In this document: positions 1-7,108 of the stretch, piece by piece
Layout of the letters: each line of letters starts with the position of its first letter
How positions within the stretch are numbered: the first letter of the stretch is position 1
Assembly: GCA_937891875.1 (NCBI GenBank)
Contig: CALATR010000176.1
Span: 1-11,422 of the forward strand
Source of the DNA: an uncultured Pseudomonadota bacterium
GTDB lineage: Bacteria; Myxococcota_A; UBA796; GCA-2862545
Direction of reading: 5' to 3'
Length of the DNA stretch: 11,422 nucleotides
The notes under the pieces: generated by a model
Databases searched by the model: none
Seen by the model: only the letters and a program-made list of their open reading frames with translations
Told to the model about the DNA's origin: nothing
Program-made: the position numbers and the translations under genes

Positions 1-167
1 CACTCCCCTGCCCGAAGCTACGCGACTCCCGCCGAGACCAGCGACCCCGCCCCGACCATCCCCTCCCTCGCCCGCAGCAACCCGACCCCTCGCCAGCGGT
101 TGCCCACCCCTCCGCTCACCACACCTTCACTGGCATCCCCGGCCATTCCGAGGCACGCTGCTCTCTC

Positions 168-173
168 GGAGGT
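168..173 (+). promoter_or_regulatory. Shine-Dalgarno for the subtilase
   Basis: GGAGGT lies 3-4 nt upstream of the GTG at 177. It supports that GTG as the start, which also gives a complete signal peptide directly at the N-terminus. The preceding 1-167 are C-rich non-coding sequence in which I see no promoter boxes or gene. Confidence 0.6.
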
Positions 174-176
174 GAC

Positions 177-1973
177 GTGCGCGCGCTCCCGCTCTTGTTG
201 GCGGTCGGTCTGGTCTCGCCTGCGCTCGGGGCAGAGCCGGCGGACTTCTACTATGCCGACGCAGACCACACCGTGGTCGACATCCAGCGTGACTCCCTCG
301 GCCTGCTGCTCAACGGCGAGGTCAGGGCCTGGCGGACCGGCGATGCCGTGCTCAAGCTCGCCGACCCGGCGGATCTCGCGTTCATCGACCGCATCGAGTC
401 CTGGCCCGAGGTCGCCTACGCCGAGGAGATCGACGCCTCGCGGGGGCTGTACCGGGTGCTGTCCGCGCGCGGTGCTGACGAGATTGCGCTTGCGAACCGC
501 ATTGCGGAGCAGGCCGAGGTGACCTTCTGCCACCCGGACCTCGAGGTCGAGTTCGCGCCCGAGACCCTGAACGACCCGTACCTCGCCGCCTCCTGGCACC
601 TGCACAACGACGGGTCCCGCGGGGGGCTCGCCGGGGTGGACGTGGGCGCCTTCGAGGCGTGGGAGACCACGATGGGCGAGGGTCAGATCATCGCCATCAT
701 CGACACCGGCATCGACCCGAACCACCCCGACCTGGACCTGCTCCCCGGCTACGACTTCGGCGATCAGGACGACGACCCCAGCCCGGAGCCCTCCTACGAC
801 GGCCACGGCCACGGCACGGCCATGGCGGGGGTCGCGGCGGCGATCGGCGACAACGGCATCGGCGTCGCGGGCATCGCGCCCAAGGCGAAGATCCTGCCGA
901 TCAAGCTCATCGGCGACGGCGGCACCTTCGTCGACGTGCACGACGCCTTCGTCTACGCGGTGGACGAGGGCGCCTCGGTCCTGTCGAACTCGTGGGGCTA
1001 CTCGGCCAACGGCTGCCCCACCATCCCCCTGCCCGCCATCATCCGCGAGGGCATCGACTACGCCGAGAACGTCGGCCGGGACGGGCGCGGCGCGGCGGTG
1101 GCCATGAGCCTCGGAAACGGCGGCTGCGACGCCAGCAACGACGGCTTCCACGACCACCCGACCCTGATCAGCGTGGGTGCGGCCACCGACCGGGATGAGA
1201 AGGCCGGCTACAGCAACTTCGGGGACAACCTCGAGATCATGGGCTTCGGAGCGGGCAATGGCCGGCCCGGCCTGTGGACCACCGACGTCACCGGCACCGA
1301 TGGCTACAACGGCGCCGAGGACGGCGACTACTGGGACAACGCGTCGGGCACCTCGTCGGCGTGCGCCTCGGTCTCGGGGGTGCTCGCCCTGATGTTCGCC
1401 GCCAACGAGCGCCTGACCGCCGCCGAGGCCCGCGAGGTCCTGTGCGCCACCGCGGTCAAGCACATCTGGGACGAGTCCGACTGGGACGAGAACGGGCGCT
1501 CCCGCTACTACGGCTGCGGCCGGATCGACGCCGCCGCCGCAGTCGCGACCGTCGCCGACCTGACCCCCAGCGTCAGCCTCGACGACCCCGGCCCCCAGAC
1601 ACAAGACCACATCCGCCTGTCCTGGCTGGGTGAGGATCCCGACGGCGACGATCTCTCCTATCGGCTGCAGGTGCGCATCCAGGCCGCCCCGGACGCCGAG
1701 CCCCACGATGCGATCGTCGACGAGATCATCACCGGCGAGACCGCGGTGCTCGACGGCATGCTGCTGCCCGGCAGCGTGAACTACGCCTGGACCGTGACCC
1801 CCATCGACCGCTGGGGCGAGGGGGTGGCCGTGGACGGTGCGCCCTTCGTGGTGGCGGTCGCCGAGGAGCCCAAGGGCGGCTGCAGCGCAGTCTCCGCCCC
1901 GGTCGGCCTCTCGCTGTCCTTCCTCGGCTTCCTGGCCGTCTTCGCGGCGCGACGTGGGAGGCGTGATGCGTAG
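177..1973 (+). CDS. Secreted S8 (subtilisin-like) serine protease with MYXO-CTERM-like anchor
   Basis: 598 aa from a GTG start, a predicted exported endopeptidase of the subtilase family. Residues 1-19 form a signal peptide (MRALPLLLAV..., cleavage after ALGA). Residues 20-130 are a propeptide-like region ending in NDPYLAASWHLHNDG, the short lead-in usual before S8 domains. The catalytic domain spans about 150-460. The triad is visible as D176 in IIDTGID, H212 in GHGT and S393 in ASGTSSA, with oxyanion N314 in SLGNGG. The usual GTSMAxP is here GTSSACA, so the Pro is absent. Residues 465-560 look like a fibronectin-III-type beta-sandwich. The end has KGGCS (C569), a hydrophobic stretch at 575-590 and RRGRR, the layout of a MYXO-CTERM sorting tail. 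The protein is therefore probably surface-anchored after processing. Its stop overlaps the next gene. Substrate unknown. Confidence 0.95.
   Translation: MRALPLLLAVGLVSPALGAEPADFYYADADHTVVDIQRDSLGLLLNGEVRAWRTGDAVLKLADPADLAFIDRIESWPEVAYAEEIDASRGLYRVLSARGADEIALANRIAEQAEVTFCHPDLEVEFAPETLNDPYLAASWHLHNDGSRGGLAGVDVGAFEAWETTMGEGQIIAIIDTGIDPNHPDLDLLPGYDFGDQDDDPSPEPSYDGHGHGTAMAGVAAAIGDNGIGVAGIAPKAKILPIKLIGDGGTFVDVHDAFVYAVDEGASVLSNSWGYSANGCPTIPLPAIIREGIDYAENVGRDGRGAAVAMSLGNGGCDASNDGFHDHPTLISVGAATDRDEKAGYSNFGDNLEIMGFGAGNGRPGLWTTDVTGTDGYNGAEDGDYWDNASGTSSACASVSGVLALMFAANERLTAAEAREVLCATAVKHIWDESDWDENGRSRYYGCGRIDAAAAVATVADLTPSVSLDDPGPQTQDHIRLSWLGEDPDGDDLSYRLQVRIQAAPDAEPHDAIVDEIITGETAVLDGMLLPGSVNYAWTVTPIDRWGEGVAVDGAPFVVAVAEEPKGGCSAVSAPVGLSLSFLGFLAVFAARRGRRDA
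1956..1961 (+). promoter_or_regulatory. Shine-Dalgarno deciding the FG-GAP lipoprotein start
   Basis: GGGAGG, 4 nt before the ATG at 1966, lies inside the last codons of the protease gene. The frame is open much further upstream, but only this start yields a lipoprotein signal peptide. Confidence 0.6.
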
Positions 1974-3600
1974 GTTGATCCTGCTCTCTGCGCTGGGGCT
2001 CCTCTCCTGCGACGGCGCGAGCGACACCGACCCCAGCCGCGACACCACCGACACCGACACCGACACCGACACGGACACCGGGACCGACTGCGACTGGGTC
2101 TACTTCCGCGATGCCGACGAGGATGGCTACGGCGATCCCCTGGTCGAGGGCAGCGGCGAGTGCGAGATCCCGGACGGCTGGGTCGGCAACGACGGCGACT
2201 GCAACGACGCCGACGACACGGTGAACCCGGACGCCACCGAGGTGTGCGGCGACGGCGTCGACAACGACTGCGACGGCGGCGCGCCCGCGTGCCGCATCGA
2301 GGGTTCGCTGGAGCTGTCGACCGTCAGCTCCTCCATCGTCGACACCCAGACCGGCGAGGCCTTCGGGGCCGCGGTCGCGCTCGTGCCCGACGTAGACGGA
2401 GACGGCCGCGCGGACCTGCTCGTCGGACGCCCTGGCGACGACAACTACCGGCCCGGCAACGGCTGGGCCGGGCTCTACACCGGCGTCGGCCGCGACCTGG
2501 CGGGGCAGAGGCCCGTCGCCACCTTCCGCCGCTTCAAGGAGAACGAAGGCCTCGGTGCGGTCGTGCTCGGCGGGAACTTCGCCGGCACCGACGCGACCGA
2601 TCTGGTGCTCTCCGCCCCCCGCGCCGAGCGCGGCACCACCGCTGACGTCGGCGCCGTGCACATCATCGTCGACGTGGCCGCGGGCTCCGAGGTCAACCTG
2701 GGTTCCACCCCGGGCCTGGTCTGGCTGGGCTCCGACGGCAAGGACCAGGCCGGCCGCACCGTGGTCGCGCCGGGTGACGTCGACGGCGACGGCGTGCAGG
2801 ACCTGGCCATCGGCGCACCCCAGCCCAACGGCGGCAAGCCCGGCAGGGTGTACCTGGTCAGCGGTGAGGAGGGGGGCGACCTGAACGACGACGCCACGCT
2901 CGAGATCATCGGCACGTCCACGGTCTACCGGACCGGCGACGTGCTGGCGGCGGTGGGCGACGTCGACGGCGACGGCCGCGGCGACCTGGTGATCGGCGGG
3001 TCCGCGGTGGCCGACGCCTCGACCCGGCTGTGGCTCTTCACCGGGCTCGGCACCGGCACCGTCCGCACCGAAGACGCCGACCGATCGGTCGACGGCGGGA
3101 CCATGGTCACCCTCCAGCAGGGCGTGGTCTCGGCGGCTGGCGACGTCGATGAGGACGGCTACGACGATGTCTTCGTCGGTACACCCGAGCTGGCGGCCAC
3201 GGGCGATCAGCTCGGCGGGGTGCGCTTCTTCCGCGGCTCCGCGATCAACGCGGGCTGGGATCTGTCCGCGCCCGACGGGACGTTGCTCGGAAGCGAGGTG
3301 CGCCAGCACGTGGGCGGCACGGTCCTCGGCGGGCACGATCTCGACCACGACGGGGTCCCCGACCTGGTGACGATGGACGACAGCCGCCAGATCCACATCG
3401 TCTACGGTGAGCTCTCCGGCACCCGCGACGCGGCGGACGCCGTGCTCGCCGGCAGCGACGAGGAGCGCCGCCTGGGCGTGGCCATGGCGTCTGGCGGCGA
3501 TCTCGACGGGGACGGCTACAACGACCTGGTGCTCGGCGCGCCCGGCTACCTGGGCGACGACGGCCGGGTGGTGCTGGTCTGGGGGACCGAGGGCCTCTGA
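1966..3600 (+). CDS. Lipoprotein with MopE-like metal-binding motif and seven-bladed FG-GAP beta-propeller
   Basis: 544 aa. I chose the ATG at 1966 because it follows GGGAGG and gives a lipoprotein signal MRRLILLSALGLLSC, with lipobox LLSC at C15. Residues 20-41 are an Asp-Thr linker. Residues 43-108 match the 'putative metal-binding motif' of MopE-like proteins: YFRDADEDGYGD, then GDCNDADDTVNP, then CGDGVDNDCDG, with paired Cys. Residues 130-544 carry integrin-alpha-like FG-GAP units. Calcium loops of type DxDxDG are at about 142, 271, 332, 393, 458 and 512. A seventh unit near 200-217 keeps the strand pattern (TDLVLSAP) but has lost the loop. The predicted product is a cell-surface, calcium-binding propeller used for protein or ligand contact rather than an enzyme. 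It overlaps the protease gene by 8 nt, which suggests co-translation. No ligand can be deduced. Confidence 0.93.
   Translation: MRRLILLSALGLLSCDGASDTDPSRDTTDTDTDTDTDTGTDCDWVYFRDADEDGYGDPLVEGSGECEIPDGWVGNDGDCNDADDTVNPDATEVCGDGVDNDCDGGAPACRIEGSLELSTVSSSIVDTQTGEAFGAAVALVPDVDGDGRADLLVGRPGDDNYRPGNGWAGLYTGVGRDLAGQRPVATFRRFKENEGLGAVVLGGNFAGTDATDLVLSAPRAERGTTADVGAVHIIVDVAAGSEVNLGSTPGLVWLGSDGKDQAGRTVVAPGDVDGDGVQDLAIGAPQPNGGKPGRVYLVSGEEGGDLNDDATLEIIGTSTVYRTGDVLAAVGDVDGDGRGDLVIGGSAVADASTRLWLFTGLGTGTVRTEDADRSVDGGTMVTLQQGVVSAAGDVDEDGYDDVFVGTPELAATGDQLGGVRFFRGSAINAGWDLSAPDGTLLGSEVRQHVGGTVLGGHDLDHDGVPDLVTMDDSRQIHIVYGELSGTRDAADAVLAGSDEERRLGVAMASGGDLDGDGYNDLVLGAPGYLGDDGRVVLVWGTEGL
2050..2079 (+). repeat. GACACC-type hexamer tandem repeat encoding (Asp-Thr)5
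   Basis: Five consecutive Asp-Thr dipeptides are coded by nearly perfect GACACC hexamers, one unit being GACACG, just after the lipidated Cys. The peptide is a flexible, highly acidic spacer between the membrane anchor and the folded domains. Simple hexamer repeats can change length by slippage without a frameshift. Confidence 0.8.
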
Positions 3601-3670
3601 TCCCGGTCACGACGGGGCCCGAGTGCCGTCACGCGTCCGTTTCACCCGACCGGCCTCGCGAGCGGCTACA

Positions 3671-3698
3671 ACGGGGGCTCGATGATGGAGGCCCCCGT
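3671..3698 (+). promoter_or_regulatory. Hairpin over the start region of the amidohydrolase lipoprotein
   Basis: ACGGGGGC (3671-3678) and GCCCCCGT (3691-3698) are perfect 8-bp inverted repeats with a 12-nt loop. The 3' arm holds the last base of the Shine-Dalgarno GGAGG (3687-3691) and the first two bases of the GTG start at 3697. The ATGATG at 3682-3687 lies in the loop. Such a stem could restrict translation initiation. The sequence is seen directly; the regulatory role is inferred. Confidence 0.4.
3687..3691 (+). promoter_or_regulatory. Shine-Dalgarno for the amidohydrolase lipoprotein
   Basis: GGAGG sits 5 nt before the GTG at 3697. The alternative ATGs at 3682 and 3685 are preceded only by a G-run and would put MMEAP in front of the signal peptide. 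The GTG start gives the MRTTAL... form seen in the other exported proteins of this strand. Confidence 0.55.
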
Positions 3699-6111
3699 GC
3701 GCACGACCGCTCTGTGCTTGATGTTGGCGATGTCCTTCGCCTGCCGCCGCGACACCGACGACACGGACACCGGCGACACCGGCGAGACCGACACCGGCGA
3801 GACGGACACCGACACCGACACCGGCGATCCCAGCCCCTTCGTCGACTGCGAGGTCGCGCTGCAGCCCAGCACGGACGGGCTGTGCACCATCGAGGAGGGC
3901 GTCGGCGACGCGATCGTCCTGCGCGGCACCATCCTGGGCCAGGAGCAGGTCTACCTGAGCGGCTCGGTCGTCATCGACGGCGAGCGGATCAGCGACGTCG
4001 GCTGCGTCGAGCCCCCCGCTGACGCCACCGTCATCACCTGCGCGGACGGGGTGATCAGCCCCGGCCTCATCGACCCGCACGACCACATCACCTTCACCGA
4101 CCGCGCCCCCTACGACTTCGGCGACCGCCGCTGGGACCACCGCCACGGCTGGCGCGGCGAGCTGTCCACCCCAGGCAACCGCTGGTCGGGTAGCGCGAAC
4201 GGCTTCGCCAGCGAGCAGTGGGGCGAGCTCCGCCGCGTGGTCGCCGGCACCACCACCATGCTCGGCTCCGGGTACGGCACCGGCATGGTGCGCAACCTCG
4301 ACCGCAGCAACGCCCGCGAGTCGGACGCCCTGCCGGTGGTCGAGAACGACACCTTCCCCCTGGGCGACAGCAACCGCACCTTCCGCGCCGACTGCGGCTG
4401 GAACTTCGCCGTCGACGGCTACGAGGCCGCCACCGAGTTCGAGGCCTACGTGCCCCACGTCTCCGAGGGCATCAACACCTACGCGCTCGAGGAGTTCCGC
4501 TGCCTGTCCAGCGACTTCGGCGGCGGTGAGGACGTGACCGAGGCCAACGACGCCCACATCCACGGCATCGGCCTGTCGACCCTGGACCAGGACAAGATGG
4601 TGCGCGACGGCACCACCCTCATCTGGTCGCCGCGCTCCAACCTGCAGCTGTACGGCGAGACCGCGCGCGTGCGCACCTTCGCCGAGCTGGGCGGCACCAT
4701 CGCCCTGGGCTCCGACTGGACCTACTCGGGCTCCATCCACCCCGGCCGCGAGATGGTCTGCGCCGACGCCTTCAACCGCGACTTCCTCGACGGCTACTTC
4801 AGCGACCAGGACCTCTGGCGCATGTCGACCGAGAACGCCGCCATGGCCCTGCAGGCCGACGCGGATCTCGGGACGCTGGAGGTCGGAAAGCTGGCGGACA
4901 TCGCGATCTTTGCCGCGAACGACAACGCGGATTCCCCCTGGCGCGCCACCTTCGAGGCCGGCCCCGGCGACATCTCGCTGGTGCTGCGCGGCGGGGAGGT
5001 GCTCTACGGCGAGGCCGACCTGCTCGCCGTGCTCGACGACGGCTGCGAGGCGGTCGACGTGTGCGGCCAGAGCCACGCCATCTGCATGGAGCGCGAGACC
5101 GGCCGCGACTACGACACCCTCGCCAACGTGCTCAAGGACGGCTACCCCGCCTGGTTCTGCGACGGCCCCCCCGACGCCGAGCCCGAGTGCAGCCCCCGCC
5201 GCCCCGGTCGCTGGCCCGGGGTCGCGGTCGACGGGGATGCGGACGGGGACGGCGTGGCCGACGGGGACGACCTGTGCCCCAGCGTGTTCGACCCCATCCG
5301 CCCCATCGACGACGGCGCCCAGCTGGACGCGGACGAGGACGGCATCGGGGATGCGTGCGATCCCGACCCGCTGCCCGCGGACATCGACTCCGACGGCAAG
5401 CTCAACGACGCCGACAACTGCCCCTACGACGCCAACCCCGACCAGGCAGACGCCGACGAGGACGGCAAGGGCGACGTGTGCGACGCCTGCCCGGGCGACG
5501 CCAACCCCGACACCCCGTGCCAGGCGGTGCAGGGCACGGCCTACACCATCCCCGAGCTGCGCGGCGACCTGTCCAAGCTCGGCGAGACGGTCAGCGTGAG
5601 CGGCGTGGTCGTGACCGGCCTGTGGGACTCGGGCTTCGCGGTGCAGGACCCCAGCGGCGCGGGCGGCAACCGCGGCCTGATGGTTTACGAGGGGGACGCG
5701 CCCACCGTGGCCATCGGCGACGTGGTCACCGTGAACGGCACGTTCAACGACTACTTCGACGAGCTGCAGATCGAGCTGGACGCCGTCACCAAGACCGGCA
5801 CCCAGACCCCGCTCGCGCCCACCGTCGTGAGCCTCGCCGACGCCGCGTCCGAGCCCTACGAGGGCATGCTGGTCACGACCACCGGCGAGGTCACCAACGA
5901 GGACTACGACTGCTCGGTCGACGGCTCGGGCTGCTCCGACGCCAACCTCTGGGAGATCGGCGGCAGCAGCGGCATCCTGGTGTTCGACCGCTTCTACCAG
6001 GGCAGCAGCTGGGCCAGCGGCAGCGGCACCGTCACGGTGACCGGCATCATGACCACCCGCTGGGAGCGTCGCCGGATCATGCCCCGCGACGACGGCGACC
6101 TGGGGAACTGA
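3697..6111 (+). CDS. Lipoprotein: amidohydrolase fused to thrombospondin type 3 repeats and OB-fold-like domains
   Basis: 804 aa from GTG 3697 (809 if ATG 3682 is used). The N-terminus is a lipoprotein-like signal ending SFAC (C16, a weak lipobox), then an Asp/Thr/Gly/Glu linker at 19-44. Residues 70-445 are a metal-dependent amidohydrolase of the ATZ/TRZ chlorohydrolase/deaminase type. The HxH motif is H128/H130 in DPHDH, followed by H254 in HVSEG, H287/H289 in AHIHG, the conserved SPRSNL near 311, and D340 in LGSD. All expected metal ligands are present, so it should be active. A Cys-rich insert (450-500) leads into thrombospondin type 3 calcium repeats (512-608). Residues 613-804 resemble the OB-fold domains found beside extracellular nucleases (GETVSVSGVVV, VAIGDVVTVNGTF). 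Substrate unknown; hydrolysis at the cell surface is inferred. It overlaps the next gene by 1 nt. Confidence 0.9.
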   Translation: MRTTALCLMLAMSFACRRDTDDTDTGDTGETDTGETDTDTDTGDPSPFVDCEVALQPSTDGLCTIEEGVGDAIVLRGTILGQEQVYLSGSVVIDGERISDVGCVEPPADATVITCADGVISPGLIDPHDHITFTDRAPYDFGDRRWDHRHGWRGELSTPGNRWSGSANGFASEQWGELRRVVAGTTTMLGSGYGTGMVRNLDRSNARESDALPVVENDTFPLGDSNRTFRADCGWNFAVDGYEAATEFEAYVPHVSEGINTYALEEFRCLSSDFGGGEDVTEANDAHIHGIGLSTLDQDKMVRDGTTLIWSPRSNLQLYGETARVRTFAELGGTIALGSDWTYSGSIHPGREMVCADAFNRDFLDGYFSDQDLWRMSTENAAMALQADADLGTLEVGKLADIAIFAANDNADSPWRATFEAGPGDISLVLRGGEVLYGEADLLAVLDDGCEAVDVCGQSHAICMERETGRDYDTLANVLKDGYPAWFCDGPPDAEPECSPRRPGRWPGVAVDGDADGDGVADGDDLCPSVFDPIRPIDDGAQLDADEDGIGDACDPDPLPADIDSDGKLNDADNCPYDANPDQADADEDGKGDVCDACPGDANPDTPCQAVQGTAYTIPELRGDLSKLGETVSVSGVVVTGLWDSGFAVQDPSGAGGNRGLMVYEGDAPTVAIGDVVTVNGTFNDYFDELQIELDAVTKTGTQTPLAPTVVSLADAASEPYEGMLVTTTGEVTNEDYDCSVDGSGCSDANLWEIGGSSGILVFDRFYQGSSWASGSGTVTVTGIMTTRWERRRIMPRDDGDLGN
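3751..3825 (+). repeat. Degenerate GACACC/GGC repeat encoding an Asp-Thr-Gly-Glu linker
   Basis: Residues 19-43 of the amidohydrolase lipoprotein consist almost only of Asp, Thr, Gly and Glu, coded by near-repeats of GACACC mixed with GGCGAGACC and GGCGACACC. The composition and position right after the lipidated Cys match the linker of the upstream FG-GAP lipoprotein. Confidence 0.75.
5230..5520 (+). repeat. Thrombospondin type 3 calcium repeats within the amidohydrolase lipoprotein
   Basis: Residues 512-608 hold successive acidic calcium loops (DGDADGDGVADGDDLCP, DADEDGIGDACD, DIDSDGKLNDADNCP, DADEDGKGDVCDACP) with the regularly spaced Cys of this family. They form a rigid calcium-dependent stalk joining the catalytic domain to the C-terminal beta domains. 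Confidence 0.85.
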
Positions 6112-6857
6112 TGCGCACCGTCCTGGTGACCGGAGCCACCGCCGGCTTCGGCGAGGCGATCGCCCGCACCCGACACGCCGCGGGCGACCGCGTCATCCTC
6201 ACCGGCCGCCGCCAGGAGCGCCTCGACGCGCTCGTGGCCGAGCTGGGCGAGCGGGTGCACGCCCTGTGCTTCGACGTCCGCGACACCGCCGCCGTGCAGG
6301 CCGCCATCGACGGACTGCCGGCGGAGTACGCGGAGATCGACGTCCTGGTCAACAACGCCGGCCTGGCGCTCGGCGTGGCTCCGGCGTGGCAGACCGACCT
6401 GTCCGACTGGCGGACCATGATCGACACCAACTGCCTGGGGGCCGTCGCCGTGACCCGCGCCGTGCTGCCCGGCATGGTCGCCCGCAACCGCGGCCACGTC
6501 GTCAACATCAGCAGCATCGCCGGCGTCTACCCCTACCCGGGCGGCAACGTCTACGGCGCCACCAAGGCGTTCCTGACCCAGTTCAGCCTCAACCTCCGCG
6601 CCGACCTCGTCGGGCACGCCATCCGCGTCACCGACATCCAGCCCGGACTCGCCCACACCGAGTTCAGCCTGGTCCGCTACAAGGGAGACGCCGACAAGGC
6701 CGAAGTGCCGTACGAAGGCGTCGATCCGCTCACCGCAGCCGACATCGCCGAGTCGGTCAGCTGGTGCATCGACCTGCCGGAGCACGTGTGCATCAACCGC
6801 CTGGAGATCATGCCGACGATGCAGGCGCCGGCGGGGTTGAAGGTCGTGAAGGCGTAG
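6111..6857 (+). CDS. ydfG: YdfG-like short-chain dehydrogenase (NADP-dependent 3-hydroxy acid / serine 3-dehydrogenase)
   Basis: 248 aa, the same length I recall for E. coli YdfG, and recognisably similar end to end. It is a classical SDR. TGATAGFG at 7-14 is the nucleotide-binding loop, and TGRRQER at 31-37 is the Arg-rich cofactor site that favours NADP. NNAG is at 81-84, N107 is in MIDTN, and catalytic S135, Y148 and K152 sit in NISS and YGATK. GNVYGATKAF and RVTDIQPGL are YdfG signatures. YdfG oxidises L-allo-threonine, serine and 3-hydroxy acids, and also reduces malonic semialdehyde; the exact substrate here is inferred. It is cytoplasmic, with no signal peptide. The ATG overlaps the preceding stop (TGATG), so it is probably translationally coupled to the surface amidohydrolase. 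It is the last plus-strand gene, followed by a large inverted repeat. Confidence 0.92.
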   Translation: MRTVLVTGATAGFGEAIARTRHAAGDRVILTGRRQERLDALVAELGERVHALCFDVRDTAAVQAAIDGLPAEYAEIDVLVNNAGLALGVAPAWQTDLSDWRTMIDTNCLGAVAVTRAVLPGMVARNRGHVVNISSIAGVYPYPGGNVYGATKAFLTQFSLNLRADLVGHAIRVTDIQPGLAHTEFSLVRYKGDADKAEVPYEGVDPLTAADIAESVSWCIDLPEHVCINRLEIMPTMQAPAGLKVVKA

Positions 6858-6915
6858 GGGAGGGGGGGCGGCTGGCGCAGGTCGCGTGGCTTCGGGGCAG
6901 AGGAGGGGCGGGCCG

Positions 6916-6943
6916 GTCTCCAGTCTCCAGTCTCCAGTCTCCA
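6916..6943 (+). repeat. Tandem heptamer GTCTCCA, four copies
   Basis: Four perfect consecutive GTCTCCA units are followed by a truncated GTC. A 7-nt unit is not a multiple of three, so the array reads as the same peptide cycle in every frame and can create spurious open frames. Confidence 0.9.
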
Positions 6944-7087
6944 GTCCTACGGCAGCGGAGCAGGCGCGATCGTCCCGGTGCAGCCCCAGACTGAAACCAC
7001 TGCGGACGACACACTCGGGCGAATTCCAGAGGCGCTCGAACTGCAGCCTCGGCTCACCGAACCCACGCATCCCTGGCCGGCCGAAGC

Positions 7088-7108
7088 TGGAGACTGGAGA
7101 CTGGAGAC
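7088..7108 (+). repeat. Tandem heptamer TGGAGAC, three copies, inverse of the left array
   Basis: Three perfect consecutive TGGAGAC units, the reverse complement of GTCTCCA, lie about 145 nt from the first array. The two arrays can pair over 21 bp or more. Confidence 0.9.

Noticed and set aside
1..176. Promoter or end of an upstream gene before the subtilase
   Set aside because: C-rich sequence without recognisable -35/-10 boxes, conserved protein ends or hairpins; nothing can be supported beyond the Shine-Dalgarno at 168-173.
18..3396. Very long open frames on the minus strand opposite the subtilase and FG-GAP genes
   Set aside because: Their translations are low-complexity Val/Gly/Ala/Arg sequence with no family motifs, while the plus-strand frames carry signal peptides and catalytic or calcium motifs. 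They arise from high third-position GC.
3607..5076. Long minus-strand open frame opposite the amidohydrolase
   Set aside because: It is antisense to clear metal-ligand motifs and shows only Val/Ala/Gly-rich sequence, so it is a shadow.
6858..6880. Intrinsic terminator after ydfG
   Set aside because: The G-rich stretch has no compact stem followed by a T-run. Only the distant large inverted repeat offers structure.
6916..7108. Possible CRISPR array from the repeated GTCTCCA/TGGAGAC units
   Set aside because: The units are 7 nt, directly adjacent without spacers, and inverted relative to each other.
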